Shown here piece by piece: positions 33,519 to 44,005 of a stretch of 64,000 nucleotides of DNA. Where the stretch lies: contig SRSI01000013.1 in NCBI GenBank assembly GCA_005656395.1, positions 1,984,001-2,048,000 of the forward strand, in the 5' to 3' direction. Within the stretch, counting starts at the first letter, position 1; every line of letters begins with the position of its first letter. Under the pieces are notes generated by a model. The model made no database searches, had not been told where the DNA came from, and was given only the letters and a program-made list of their open reading frames with translations. The position numbers and the translations under genes are program-made. Source of the stretch: Strongyloides papillosus. Its lineage: Eukaryota > Nematoda > Chromadorea > Rhabditida > Strongyloididae.

Positions 33519-33746
33519 TTGATTTTGGTTTCTGCTAACTGTTTACATGAAAATGAGAATTTGTATTATTGGAAGAGAATGGCTATAATAGCCTTCGTAT
33601 TTTTGGCAGTATGCATTGTCATTTGGACAGGAGTAACATACCTGTTGTGCCGTAAACTCTATTGCTGCAGGAGAAACCGTTATAAGAGAATTGAGTACGT
33701 ATCAATATTAGCACGTGAGAATGTGTCTATTGTATCTGCACCATAA
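33519..33746 (+). CDS. Small membrane protein gene, start unresolved
   Basis: The open frame has no ATG before the in-frame methionine just ahead of the hydrophobic segment (MAIIAFVFLAVCIVIWTG), so an upstream exon is likely: an acceptor-like AAGATTCAG precedes ATGCCTCGTGG at 33460. The transmembrane segment is followed by LLCRKLYCCRRNRYKR, a Cys/Arg cluster typical of palmitoylated juxtamembrane regions, then a short tail. It resembles the spliced gene at 56737-57071 in layout. No LTR with a polypurine tract was identified beside it. Confidence 0.5.
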   Translation: MILVSANCLHENENLYYWKRMAIIAFVFLAVCIVIWTGVTYLLCRKLYCCRRNRYKRIEYVSILARENVSIVSAP

Positions 33747-34348
33747 ATAACAATGTTGAAAGTTCAAACCATCTCTCGTGTCTTTTGTCTTTTTTTGTAT
33801 TTGATAATTATTGTTAAAAACGGTTTATGTTGTTGATAAATTTGGAAAGTCCTTGTTTTCGTTGTTTATTTTGTACATGTTTTCATAGTCATTCTTGATC
33901 GTCTTTGTTTTTTCAGCAGTGTAGAGAATATCTTGAGATAGAGAATACGTAAGTAATATAAAATGGTACATAAGAGTAATAATTGTTATACAATAGAAGT
34001 ATATGGAAATTAATAAAAATATATCTATACGTGGGATTATGTAGTACGTATAATTTACAATTTAAATGGGAATAATGAGAATAACAAAAATGATAACTTC
34101 CAAAACAATGTTAAAGTAAAAGTACAAATAATGAGGTGATGTATAAAATTATTTTGTATAACAATTATTCATGTTACATTAGGTAACATAGAATAAGAAT
34201 AATATTGAAAATAAATGTTAAAGATTGAATTTATATTTTTTTTAAAAATTTTTATATAGGAAAGTTAAGCAAGCCAAAAAATGTTTATTTTTAATTGTAA
34301 AGCGTATTGAATTTTTAAGAAAAATATGTTAATGTAGTATTACGTGGT
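33747..34348. other. Spacer, no gene seen
   Basis: AT-rich, with A-rich short repeats of the TAATAATTG type; nothing supported. Confidence 0.4.
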
Positions 34349-34861
34349 TTAAGGTATTCTGTATTTCTTTCTATCAATAAACGTGATGGTGAACTTATTT
34401 TTCTGTGGAAAAATTTTGCAGTGACGTTTCCATTCAAAGCCCGCTACTATTTTCAATCGTTTCCAAGTCTTGAAATTTGTCAAAAATATCTCTACAGCTG
34501 CAATCGAATATGTGCATGGTTGCATTCTTAGAGTTAGTTTCATTTCGTCAATTTCTGGTCTACTTTCGAGGGCCTCCATGAAATGAGAGAATTGGCTATG
34601 TTTCCATATATTGAAAGTGAAATGTACTCCGGATGGTAGTCTCAACCAATAGTTATCAGAAGAAGTTCACATTCTTGGAAAGTATCCTTGTTGAAAATAA
34701 CAAATTTTGTCGAAGTTGTCAATTCCATTAGTGTTAGTGAGTACACCTTCCATTTTGTCACCGGATGCATCGGCATATTCGTAGTTGTTTTGTGATTCTA
34801 ATGTATCATCATCATCTTTCATGAAGAGAAGATGGCGTTCTTCCGAAGGATCATCTGACAT
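34349..34861 (-). pseudogene. LRR-type protein with acidic N-terminus, one in-frame stop
   Basis: ATG 34861; acidic N-terminus (KDDDDTLESQ), then after an in-frame TGA at 34664-34666 the same frame continues to 34349 with an LRR-like pattern (MKLTLRMQPC, WKRLKIVAGF). The frame is open upstream into the LTR at 34918. The gene is downstream of that LTR in its sense direction, as for the F-box-like ORF at 40873 beside a homologous LTR. Function unknown. Confidence 0.5.
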
Positions 34862-34917
34862 GATGTAGACCTCGTCTTCGCTATCCTCATAGGAAATGCG
34901 TTGTCTATCGTTGGTGC

Positions 34918-35074
34918 TGTACTTAACCTTGCGGTTAATATTAAAGTAAGTTATATTACTATAAAATTTTATTTAAGATGATGATTAAAGTAAAAGTAAG
35001 TTTATAACAAAGTATTTAGGATATTCATAGTATTTATTTTGAGGCGTACCTCTAAGAAAAGAGGTAGGCCAAAA
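34918..35074 (-). repeat. LTR family E, copy 1 (157 bp), with genes on both sides
   Basis: Aligns with the inverted copy at 40728-40883 over its whole length (hairpin CCTCTTT..TTAGAGG, TACTATAAATA-type TATA box, AAATAAAAT signal). A minus-strand polypurine tract, GTTAAAAGGAGGA, adjoins its right edge. A membrane gene reads away to the right and an LRR-type gene reads away to the left. Confidence 0.75.
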
Positions 35075-35087
35075 TCCTCCTTTTAAC
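35075..35087 (-). other. Polypurine tract next to LTR E1
   Basis: Minus strand GTTAAAAGGAGGA ends at the LTR start. The LTR's first bases here are TTTTGG rather than TGTTGG, a likely point mutation. Confidence 0.6.
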
Positions 35088-35432
35088 TTGATAATAGGTA
35101 TCAAGGTGAGTAAGAAACCGGTTAATTTCTTTTACTTTCTTTATCCATTAGCTTTTTCATGATCACTTCTTATCGGGATTGTCTAGCTTATACTAGGTCA
35201 CTTTACCAATCCAATCCCATGGTCATTTAATTGAAAGTAAATTATTATTATTAATTAATATAATTTAATTATTATATATATTAATATATTTAAAGTATAT
35301 ATATATCTGTTTATTTTTTTTATAATGATAATATTCTTTTTCATTTCAGTCTACAGAATTCAGTAACTACTAACTATTTAGGAGTGAATTAGTAAGTTTA
35401 ACAGCTGTCAGCACTTTAATGATTTCTTTTCA

Positions 35433-35627
35433 GTGGACAAATATTGTAAAGTTCATTGCAAGCATGTCATTCAAGATCTAGGATGTGGACAGAAATTCGT
35501 GGTCGAGGCTGTTGTCTCCCTTACTTTCATATACTTTACTTTCATTTTTGCATGAGCAAGCAGAAGATACAACAGATATCGTGAATCTCAGAAACAAATT
35601 CAAGAAAATCCAACTAGTCAATCTTAG
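35433..35627 (+). pseudogene. Small membrane protein, antisense beside LTR E1, one in-frame stop
   Basis: Follows a 3' splice site (ATTTCTTTTCAG ending 35433). The N-terminal part is Cys/His-rich (DKYCKVHCKH), then FVVEAVVSLTFIYFTFIF, homologous in pattern to the TM segments at 2940 and 13880 (hydrophobic-V-E-hydrophobic). An in-frame TGA at 35553-35555 falls at the end of the TM, after which SRRYNRYRESQ continues to the stop. No ATG in this exon, so the start is on an upstream exon or lost. AATAAA at 35762-35767. Confidence 0.5.
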
Positions 35628-35924
35628 ATAATTTCTTGGAGCCGCCCTGGGACGTTTTTTTTCATTGAGTAATCTTTTTCCATTTTGTTTGTATAAAGCT
35701 GTCTTGGAATAACTCTTTTTTCTTATTGTTGTTAAATTGTTACCGTTTATGTTTTTCACTTAATAAATGTCTGTTTCTCATTATCACTGTTTTGTATTTC
35801 TTTTGTTTTATTATTATTTTTTTCTTTTCTTCAAAGAGGACAATATTTATTCAGTAACAATAGATAAAAATTTAGAGTTTCTTTTGGTCGGCATATATAT
35901 TTCATATATATATTTTTTTTTCAA

Positions 35925-36076
35925 CATATTTTGTTTGATTTAGCCAAGAGAGCTAGTGTTAATCATTAATATTATATCAGCTCTATGTGTGAGTATAGTG
36001 ATTGTATATCAATGTATTTATAATATTTATAGTATTTATTTTGAGGCGTACCTCTAAGGAAAGAGGTGGGCCAACA
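35925..36076 (-). repeat. LTR family E, copy 2, partial
   Basis: The last 60 bp (GTATTTATTTTGAGGCGTACCTCT...GGTGGGCCAACA) are near-identical to copy 1; similarity fades to the left. No polypurine tract adjoins it. It may be the 5' LTR of the short element that starts at 34918 or the 3' LTR of the pol relic at 36438-38480. Confidence 0.6.
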
Positions 36077-36116
36077 TTGTTGGTGCAACTGGGATTCTTT
36101 CATTTTCGTTCATAGT

Positions 36117-36194
36117 TTACATGCCATCATCACTATCACTGAGGACGATAGGATCGTCGATTGTATTACCAGTGTTAAATTCTTGATTTTCCAT
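36117..36194 (-). CDS. 25-codon micro-ORF with a SUMO-interaction-like motif
   Basis: ATG 36194 to TAA 36117. It contains DPIVLSDSDD: a hydrophobic core followed by acidic serines, the pattern of SUMO-interacting motifs. Too short to be sure it is translated; it may be a fragment of a longer lost protein. Confidence 0.2.
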   Translation of the reverse strand: MENQEFNTGNTIDDPIVLSDSDDGM

Positions 36195-36437
36195 TGTAGT
36201 AACAATAGTATGTTTTATTGTGCACCAAATAAGAAGTATAAATATTGTAGTTTGAGAATTAAGAATTATAAAGTTTCTTAATGTTTGTTCACGTCCTATT
36301 TATATTACCCAAAATTGAGTCATATCACATGACAATATTTATAAAAAGGTATGTTGTAAGCATTATGAGCGTTATAAAAAAATGTTTAGTTTAATAATAT
36401 AAGCGATTGGGTGGTAAAAGCAAATTGGGTTTTAATT

Positions 36438-36543
36438 TTTCTTTGGTCTTCCACGTTCTCTTTTGGAAGTATTTAGTTAGATATTAATGATATCTTTATT
36501 TGAATCGTTTAGTATTATTTTCTTAGGTCTTCCACGATCTTTC
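36438..36543 (-). other. Two AT-hook motifs after integrase
   Basis: In frame with integrase but beyond its stop, the minus strand encodes KKDRGRPKK (about 36519-36543) and KRERGRPKK (about 36438-36465). RGRP flanked by lysines is the AT-hook core, which binds the minor groove of AT-rich DNA. A stop lies between them. Confidence 0.65.
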
Positions 36544-38480
36544 TTTGTTTGATTTAATTGTTGATTCAATATAATATTTGAATTTGGTGTTTCATTTAAT
36601 TCTTATTGATTAGTTGAATAACTAAAGTTGTGTACATATTGTGTACTGTTGATTATGTCGTTGATGTCCTTGTAAATTCGTAATGATACTCTGATTGTTC
36701 TGTTGAAGCGTTCTACGATTCCATTTCCTTGATGGCTGTATGTCAATACGGCATAGTGTTCAATATTGTATGTTTTACAAAAATTTTTGAATAGGTCTGG
36801 TATGAAAGCGGGACCATTATCAGTTTTTAAGGTATGGGGAAAACCAAGCAAGAAAAAGGATAATTTTAGAAGTTTTATTGTCGTGGAGGTACCCATGTTC
36901 GTGGTATGGTGAAGATGTACAAATCGACTATATTCGTGGATTATTACCAAAACATAATTATGTTCAATAATTACTAAATGATCGACACTTAATGTGTGCC
37001 AGGGGTAAGATGGTATAGGTATTGTCTTATCATGAACAGTAGCTTGTAAGGGACCATGAGCTTTATTCGTTAAACAGGTGGTACAGGATGACCAAATTCT
37101 CTTGATATCATTATCAATGGCTGGCCAATGAAATGTATCTTTGAATTTTGGTGCACCTTTATCATAGCCGTTATTGTTTCCTAATAAAGGGTGTTCATGC
37201 CATCTAGTAAGAACCATGAAACGTAATTTTTGTGGAACATATAATCTAGTTTTTCCTCTAAGAGATAATTTGCAATCGGGGTATCTTTTTCTTTCTCGTT
37301 TAAATATTTATGAAAGTTGTTTAATACAAAAGGGTATTGTAAATATGTAGTTACTTTAGGGAAGACATCTGTATAGCTTTCTAATGTATCAGTAAGATTA
37401 ATATTAAAAACTTTTCTACTAAGATAATCGACAAAAATATTATTGCTACATTTAATATATTTTATGTCCAAGTCAAATCCAATTATGTAATTTTTATATC
37501 TGTCGAGGATGTTGGAAACATCTTTTTTTGTCATTAAACTCAATAAACTATTTTGATCAGTCAAAACAACTGATCGTTTTCCATAAATATAGGATGAAAA
37601 TTGTTTTAGCGCATAAACTTATCCTAGTGCTTCGAGTTGTACGGGTGCGTACATCGTTTCTGATTTCTTAAGGGTACTTGAAGCAAATGCAATCGGTCTA
37701 TCCTCTTGCATTAATGCTGCACCTAAACATTGTATAGATGCATCTGTCATAATAGTGAATTGTTTTGTGGGAGCAGGTGGGGCTAAAATACAAGCGGATA
37801 TTATAACTTGTTTTAGATTCTCAAATGCTTCAGTGTGCTTATTAGTCCAAATAAAATTATTAATAGTGTCGTATAATAGTCCAGCAATTTTGCTGTAAGA
37901 TGATATGTGTTTACGATAATAATTAGCAGTACCTAGGAAAGAACGAAGTTCTTTTTCATTCTTAAGGATTGGTTTTTCAGCCAGTGCTTGTGTTTTTGCA
38001 GGGTTGGGTTTAACACCGTCCTTGCTAATAATAAATCCTAAGTATTCCAACGATTGTTGGAAAAATAAGCATTTTGACAGAGAAAATTTTAGTCCTAAAT
38101 TGTGTGATTTTTTTAATGCGGATCATAAGTTATCTATATGTTGTGATACCACATTATCGGTTAGTAAAATGTTATATAAGTATACAAATTTGTTATCGTC
38201 ATTAAATATTTTTTCGATTACATAATTGAAGAAGTCCTGGCTTTCTACTAAATCCATAGGAATTCGTTTATATTGGAAAATTCTCATGTGGGTAGGAAAT
38301 CCTGTGAGATATTTACCAGATTTATCAAGAGTCAACTGGTGGAAACTATTCTTTAAATCTAAGAACGTATAGAATTGGTTTCCTGATGCTTTATCATGTA
38401 TGCTATCTATTCTAGGTATGTGATGGCTTTAGGGTTGTATAATTTTGTTAATAACTTTAAAGTCTATTACAGATCGCTAT
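36438..38480 (-). pseudogene. Gypsy pol relic: RT, RNase H, integrase and an AT-hook tail
   Basis: In minus order: RT motif A (FYTFLDLKNSFHQ, about 38380), a degraded fingers/palm region, and the place of the YxDD box reading YLYN, so the polymerase is dead; then LGFIISKDGVKPNPAKTQ, RNase H (TIMTDASIQCLGAAL), a stop at 37619, RNase H end (FVDYLSRK), integrase zinc region (SCTTC) and core (SVDHLV, KTDNGPAF, IVERFNRT) to a stop at 36603. In the same frame past that stop are two AT-hook motifs. Several other stops and frameshifts occur. Confidence 0.85.
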
Positions 38481-39344
38481 TCATTATTCTTTTTCTTTAC
38501 TAAATTATTGCGCAAAAAAAATGTTGTTCGAGATGATTTAATCATGTCATGTTTTTGATTTGTTTTTCTATCTCTCTTTCACCTTTCAAACAATATTAAT
38601 CTCAATAAGATTATATATTTATTTTAAAGTAACTAATTGACAACAGGATAACAAATAAGTAAATAATAATTACACAAAGTTGATTAAAATATCTTCACGT
38701 TCCACAGAGCGTGTACAAGGGTTAGCCATACGGAGACCCTATACACTCACCCATCGAATAAATATTATTCCAACAGGTCGGATATTTTATACCAAACACA
38801 CTGAGTACATGTACCAATTATAAAAAATTGCATTTTTATTTCTACAACTTTCTTATGAAAAAGAAAGTTTATGATCCATATATGTATTTAACTTTACCAG
38901 AAAGTGACATACGATGATGTTAAAAAAATTTATATCAACAATAAACGAATTTATTTTGAAATAGTAAACCCACTTTTTTTTCAACAAAAAATGTTAACAT
39001 TAAAATTGATATTTTTAATGAAATATTTAATTTCTTTTGTAAAACGTTAATTTTTTTTATTAAAATCGGGTAGGGATCATGATCAAATGTAGTGCAATCA
39101 TAAAATGAATCCAAAAGATGTCAAAAAGTACGTTTACTATTCTAAAATTAAACTTTTAAAATAATGTATAATGACTAAGTTCTTTTAAACTAATTATTGT
39201 TACTACTGTTAAATGTTTTTTTACTATAAAAAAATGTCTATAGTAATAATTTATTATTTTGATTTTCGTGACGAAACAATTTGTATTTTCGTGGTGAGAC
39301 ATGCTTGGCAAAATTTGTTAATTTACTGGGTGAGTGTACAATAA
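38481..39344. other. Spacer, no gene seen
   Basis: AT-rich. 38700-38790 is less AT-rich (GAGCGTGTACAAGGGTTAGCC) and has a partly inverted echo near 39330 (GGGTGAGTGTACA versus TACACTCACCC at 38738), suggesting the ends of an undefined element. Confidence 0.35.
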
Positions 39345-40050
39345 GCCGCCATACGAATGTTCCATGTGACAGGCAACAATACTTTTCATTCCATCGAAAC
39401 GTCACATAAACGTAATAATTCCTGTGTAATTCAGAAGGATTGCGGGAACCCCTAAAGGATTCTTAAAAATAGAAATTAACAAGTAACTTATTCTATTTTA
39501 AATTTTTTTTTTAAAATTTTGTACGTTTTGCCAGGATTAAATGTTTTTTATTAATCGGAAATTCTTAACAAATGAGTACAATTAGGTAAATCATAACTCC
39601 TATTTCCTTATATAGTTCAATATGTTTCATTTTCATGAGCATCTTGATAGGACAACAATACTGAAAATTGAATGATATCAATAACAAAATACTTTAAATT
39701 GTAGAATAAATGTAGGACATTTTTTCAAAAAGATTGAAAAAATCATTAAGACATGAAGTCACAAAAAAATACAATTCAGTATTTACTATTTATGATTTTC
39801 CATATTAATTTTGATGAACATATATGTTCATAAATTCCAAGTATCTCTTTTTCAAGAGACATTAATTTTTTAAGTCATTAAAATATAAAAGTTAGAATCA
39901 CTTTACAAATAATTTTTATATGCACCGAATGCAGGTTAAATAAATTGTCCTACGTAGATTTGCATAAAATATTTGTAAAATGACTATATACGGAAGACGA
40001 GGTCATCTTAAAAAATTATGCATTAAGTACACGTAAGATGATAGAAATAA
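39345..40050 (+). repeat. Dispersed repeat R1, uninterrupted copy (mariner empty site)
   Basis: Aligns with both flanks of the mariner-bearing copy at 30770-32935. The junction CACAAAAAAATACAATTCAG at 39762 has a single TA where the other copy has the mariner between duplicated TAs. Confidence 0.75.
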
Positions 40051-40727
40051 TTTTCTAAATTTTTAAGGGTGGAAAATAAACTAAATGAGATAAAATTTCT
40101 ATATTTTAAATAAAAAAGTAAAGAAAAATTTTTGATAACCCATTACGCGGTAGATAGATCGTTTTTTGCGGTAAAGTGAACATTCAATCTTTCTTATATA
40201 GCCAGCTACATAAGCTCGAATGTTTTTTATTGAGGTTAACTATGCATACTATTCTAAACTTTACAACAAAACAAAAATGGGTATTTTTTTAATTATTAAT
40301 GTTTTTATACTAAAAAAAGTGTCACTTTAATGAAGTTTCTAGAAGATTCTAGAAAGAAAATGTTTGCTATTTAAAAGTTTGGTAAAGTATAAGATTTTCT
40401 ATATGCTGTATTGTAAAAATTTTGTTTCCGTGTTTTGATAATAAAATCTGCATATAATTATCGTTAAAAAAGTCTTTGAAATAAATAAAAAATCTTGTTA
40501 ACACACGGGAATTTTCCTATTTCAAAACATGGTACTTAAATAAATTTTAAAAGGATAGAATTTTTTATATTCAATTAACTAATACAAATTTATTTTGAAT
40601 CTATATCAAATTTTTCTAAAAGTTTTATCCTTCTTAAAATATTCAAAGAAAATTAACTCACGCAAAATTAATAATCGATAAAATTGAGCGTCAAATTTGA
40701 TCAACTGTTAAAAAATTACATACATTG
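40051..40727. other. Spacer, no gene seen
   Basis: AT-rich, poly-T runs; nothing supported on either strand. Confidence 0.4.
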
Positions 40728-40883
40728 TGTTGGTCCAACTCTTTCTTTAGAGGTACGTCTCAATATCAATACTATAAATACCCTAAATACTTAGATATAA
40801 ACTCACTCTTACTTTAATCATTATCATAAATAAAATCTTATAATAATATAACTTACTTTAATATTAACCGCAATGTTAAATCA
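40728..40883 (+). repeat. LTR family E, copy 3 (156 bp), plus sense
   Basis: Starts TGTTGGTCCAACTC, with a hairpin arm (CTTTAGAGG), TATA box (ACTATAAATACCC), AAATAAAATC signal and end near TTAAATCA. It is an inverted-orientation homologue of 34918-35074. An F-box-like ORF begins inside its last bases. Confidence 0.7.
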
Positions 40884-41080
40884 ACTCCAAAATCTCGATG
40901 AAGAAATTTTCACAAATTTACAGTTGTAGAGGGATGTTTATAGAACTCTCATACATTTTAAACATGCTAAACTTTAACATAAGAGCACTTTGTAAAGCCT
41001 GTAATTTTTCTTCCTTCCACATTTTGTCATTAAAATTTCTAACTGTAATTACTTTTTTTCTGCTTGTTGTAGTTTTTTAG
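40873..41080 (+). pseudogene. F-box-like ORF started in the end of an LTR
   Basis: The ATG at 40873 lies within the LTR. The first 18 codons (LQNLDEEIFTNLQL) resemble the start of an F-box. A TAG follows, and the alternative frame from 40898 continues with leucine/phenylalanine-rich sequence (ALCKACNFSSFHIL) to 41080, so a single-base change probably broke one ORF. In the homologous LTR at 34918 the corresponding ATG reads AGG. F-box proteins recruit targets to SCF ubiquitin ligases; the resemblance here is weak. Confidence 0.35.
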
Positions 41081-42059
41081 CCTCGATAATGTTTTCTGAT
41101 GCCTCATTATCATGGAAAAATTGAGCTTTATAAATTTAATAATAATGTTCTGCAGTAAGAAATTCATAAGCACTTTTTACATTCAAAAATGGTGAATAAT
41201 AAAAGTTGCTGAAATAGCTGGTTTCTGCTTTAAAGTATGCTATCTCCTCATTTACATAATTAAAAGAGTAAGATTATCATTCATATCATTATATAACAAG
41301 ATTATTAAACTTACAGTTCTTTATTTTTTATAATATCGACGTAGTACGTTATTCAAAGCGGATCGGATACTTAAAAACTATTAGAAGATCCTCCGGTGTC
41401 GCTACAGACCAGATCTGGATCTATCCAAGGATAGTGAAAAATAATCGCGGATATAAATTATAGCGTGAACTATAACGAAAAAAAGCATTCAAATAAACTT
41501 TAGTTTAATATTGTCGTAAGACGTGGGAAATATCCACAGCTATACATGGGTTGGACAGTAAAATCTCCAATCTTGATCAGTTCTGAATGGTCAGCCATCT
41601 GTTCCGTCCCGTAATTATTGATCACTATCTGCTCTAAATACAGCACTAATGCCAGTTAAACAAAACAAAGAAGAAGAGACATCGTCCAAGAATCAAGCAA
41701 ACTACGAAAAAAGACTTAGATACTTCAAAAAATTGTATGAAAATTATACGATTATGAGAAGATAAGGGTTAGTAGTTGTTTTTCTTTTATTGAATAGTGA
41801 TCGTATTCGTCCTACATGTATAGCCTGCTTCACCCACTTGTTGTATTGATTTATTTAATAATAAAACACAGTCTCTAGCAGACAGAGACTCTTAAAAAAA
41901 GCAATATAGCTTCTTGAGGATAATATCGCCAAAAATGTTTTTTAACAAGGTTTTGAAGAAAATAAGAAGCACTAGATAAACCCATTCTATAAATTGTGGT
42001 AAGCTCATTAAAAGTTAAATAAAACCTTTATTATTAATCATATGTTCTTTAGAATTTCA
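41081..42059. other. Spacer with short coding-like scraps
   Basis: Less AT-rich patch at 41380-41480 and 41520-41720; no frame longer than about 30 codons survives. Possibly the decayed start of the relic that follows. Confidence 0.35.
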
Positions 42060-43300
42060 AATTAGAGAGTGATGAAAATATTAAAATTCGATTTTGCGAC
42101 GGATCATTCTATTGCGATAATGACGTCTTCGTTCGTGAAACTGCAAGAAAAATCTTAACCAAAAATTGAGTTGAAATAGTATGTCAAGTAAGGTTAGAAA
42201 ATTAGATCATATCTCTAAACAATAATTAAAATGTGATTCCTTTATTAACGTTAACTGATTTCAATCCTTTTGATAGAAAATCAGTGGTAATTAGAAATCC
42301 AGTTATTCAGTTTAAGGCCCGAAAACCGGTTAAAAGAAAAAGTGAAAATGAGATAGACGAGGTGAAAATAATGGAATAGTCATCCTGTTCTCTCACATCA
42401 TATCAAATCAATAATAAACAAAAGAATATTTCTATTAACTCGATATTAAATAAATAAACACGATTTAGCTTTTAATAACTATGGTAGAGTGATCTTAAAT
42501 ATGGATGACAAATTTTATTATATAAATGTTGTTCTACCTAAAGTTAGCATATTTAATCCACTAACTCTAGGTAAGTTGTTTTACTAAATAAAGAGATTTA
42601 GTCCACTAATCTTAGAAATATAATAAACTCGAAAAAAACGAAGTTTCTATGAAAAGCTATATTAAACAATTTTCTCTAAAAAACTTGGTCACACTTTCTA
42701 AGCTTCATGAATAAGTTATGACTTTTGGCATAGTAGAAAAAGTCAATAATGTCAGTATACAGTTAGCGGCATACAACTATTATGCTTATGTTCTCGAAAA
42801 TAAAGTTAAAGATGGTCAGTGATACATATTTATTGGAAATATATCATATTTCGGTACAGCATATCAAAGAAATATAACTAAACACAGTATTGAAATTCAC
42901 CCAGACATTAGCTTTAACATTGAGCCACATGTTCTTAAGCTAGTTTTTACTAATTTACTTACATCAAACAACTTAGAACTGAATTAGTTAATGTCATCTG
43001 TATTTTGTTGGAATTTCAAAGGTATCTACTAATCTTTTGAGGAGAAGAATAAAATTAAAACTGGTCGATGATATATTGTCGGTAGTTTACATGTACGTTA
43101 ACAGTTCGAATTGCGATTCATTTAGTTTTATAAAACTAACTGTAGCGGTTTTAGAAAATTTGAGCATATACATGAAAGATGGTGCCGTTATATCCAACTT
43201 TATGACATGATCACGTTTATTCAAATGTGATAATTATGAAAAAGCAAAAAATGTAATGCAGTAGTACAACAATACTTGAAAGACACTTTGAAGTCAATAT
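42060..43300 (+). pseudogene. Decayed coding relic, family unknown
   Basis: Several plus-strand stretches of 30-50 codons with non-random composition are separated by stops and shifts: a basic one near 42260-42380 (RKPVKRKSENEIDE), one near 42715-42990 (VEKVNNVSIQLAAYNYYAYV) and one near 43140-43200. The Tyr/Asn/Ile-rich composition and absence of RT or transposase motifs leave the family open; a DNA-transposon or large-DNA-element gene is possible. Confidence 0.3.
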
Positions 43301-43816
43301 CAAAGGAATAGATATTTCTTTAAACAAATATTTACTTCACTCATTATTCGCCATATTCCGCTTAACTAATTAATTGATAAATTACAGCCGGTTAACTGTA
43401 CAGAGACTCTCTCCTCTCAAACAAAAGGTTCTATTTACCATTGCTACTGAAACTAGCAGGGAATGATTTGCTAAAACTATCACTTCTTGTTAAGATGAGA
43501 GAACTAAAAAGAGGAAAAATTTGAGCAAGAAGGATATTCTAGTACTAAATGAAACCTATTTTTTAAACACTATCTTATTTCTATCATTTTATAAACCGTA
43601 ATAAAATAATAAAAAGCATAATTTATCCTTGTTTTTCTATTCTTTGTTTTTTGTGACTATACTTGAGTTATTCATTTATGTTTTGTTTTTTCTCCCCGAT
43701 GTAGTACTTCACTTGGTTTTATTTTTATTTTTCATTCGGTGATAAAGCAAAGATTACTGGTAGTTTAGACTTCTATGCATAATATTGTACCTTGTTTTTA
43801 CCCCTCATTCAAAAGT

Positions 43817-44005
43817 AATGAAACATGCTAGACTTTACATATATTTACATACATTAATGACCAGAAATTATTAGGTAAGTTTTGTGTTGTAATTGCGTGG
43901 TAGTTTTAAGTTCAGTAATGAAATATATTAGACTTTACACATATTTACTTACATTGTTGGTCAAAAAAATGTTAGATATTTAGTGTCTAAATGTGTGGTA
44001 ATTTG
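43817..44005 (+). repeat. Tandem duplication, two units of about 95 bp
   Basis: GTAATGAAACATGCTAGACTTTACATATATTTACATACATT and the downstream GTGTGGTA-type segment recur from about 43916 with a few substitutions. Confidence 0.65.
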
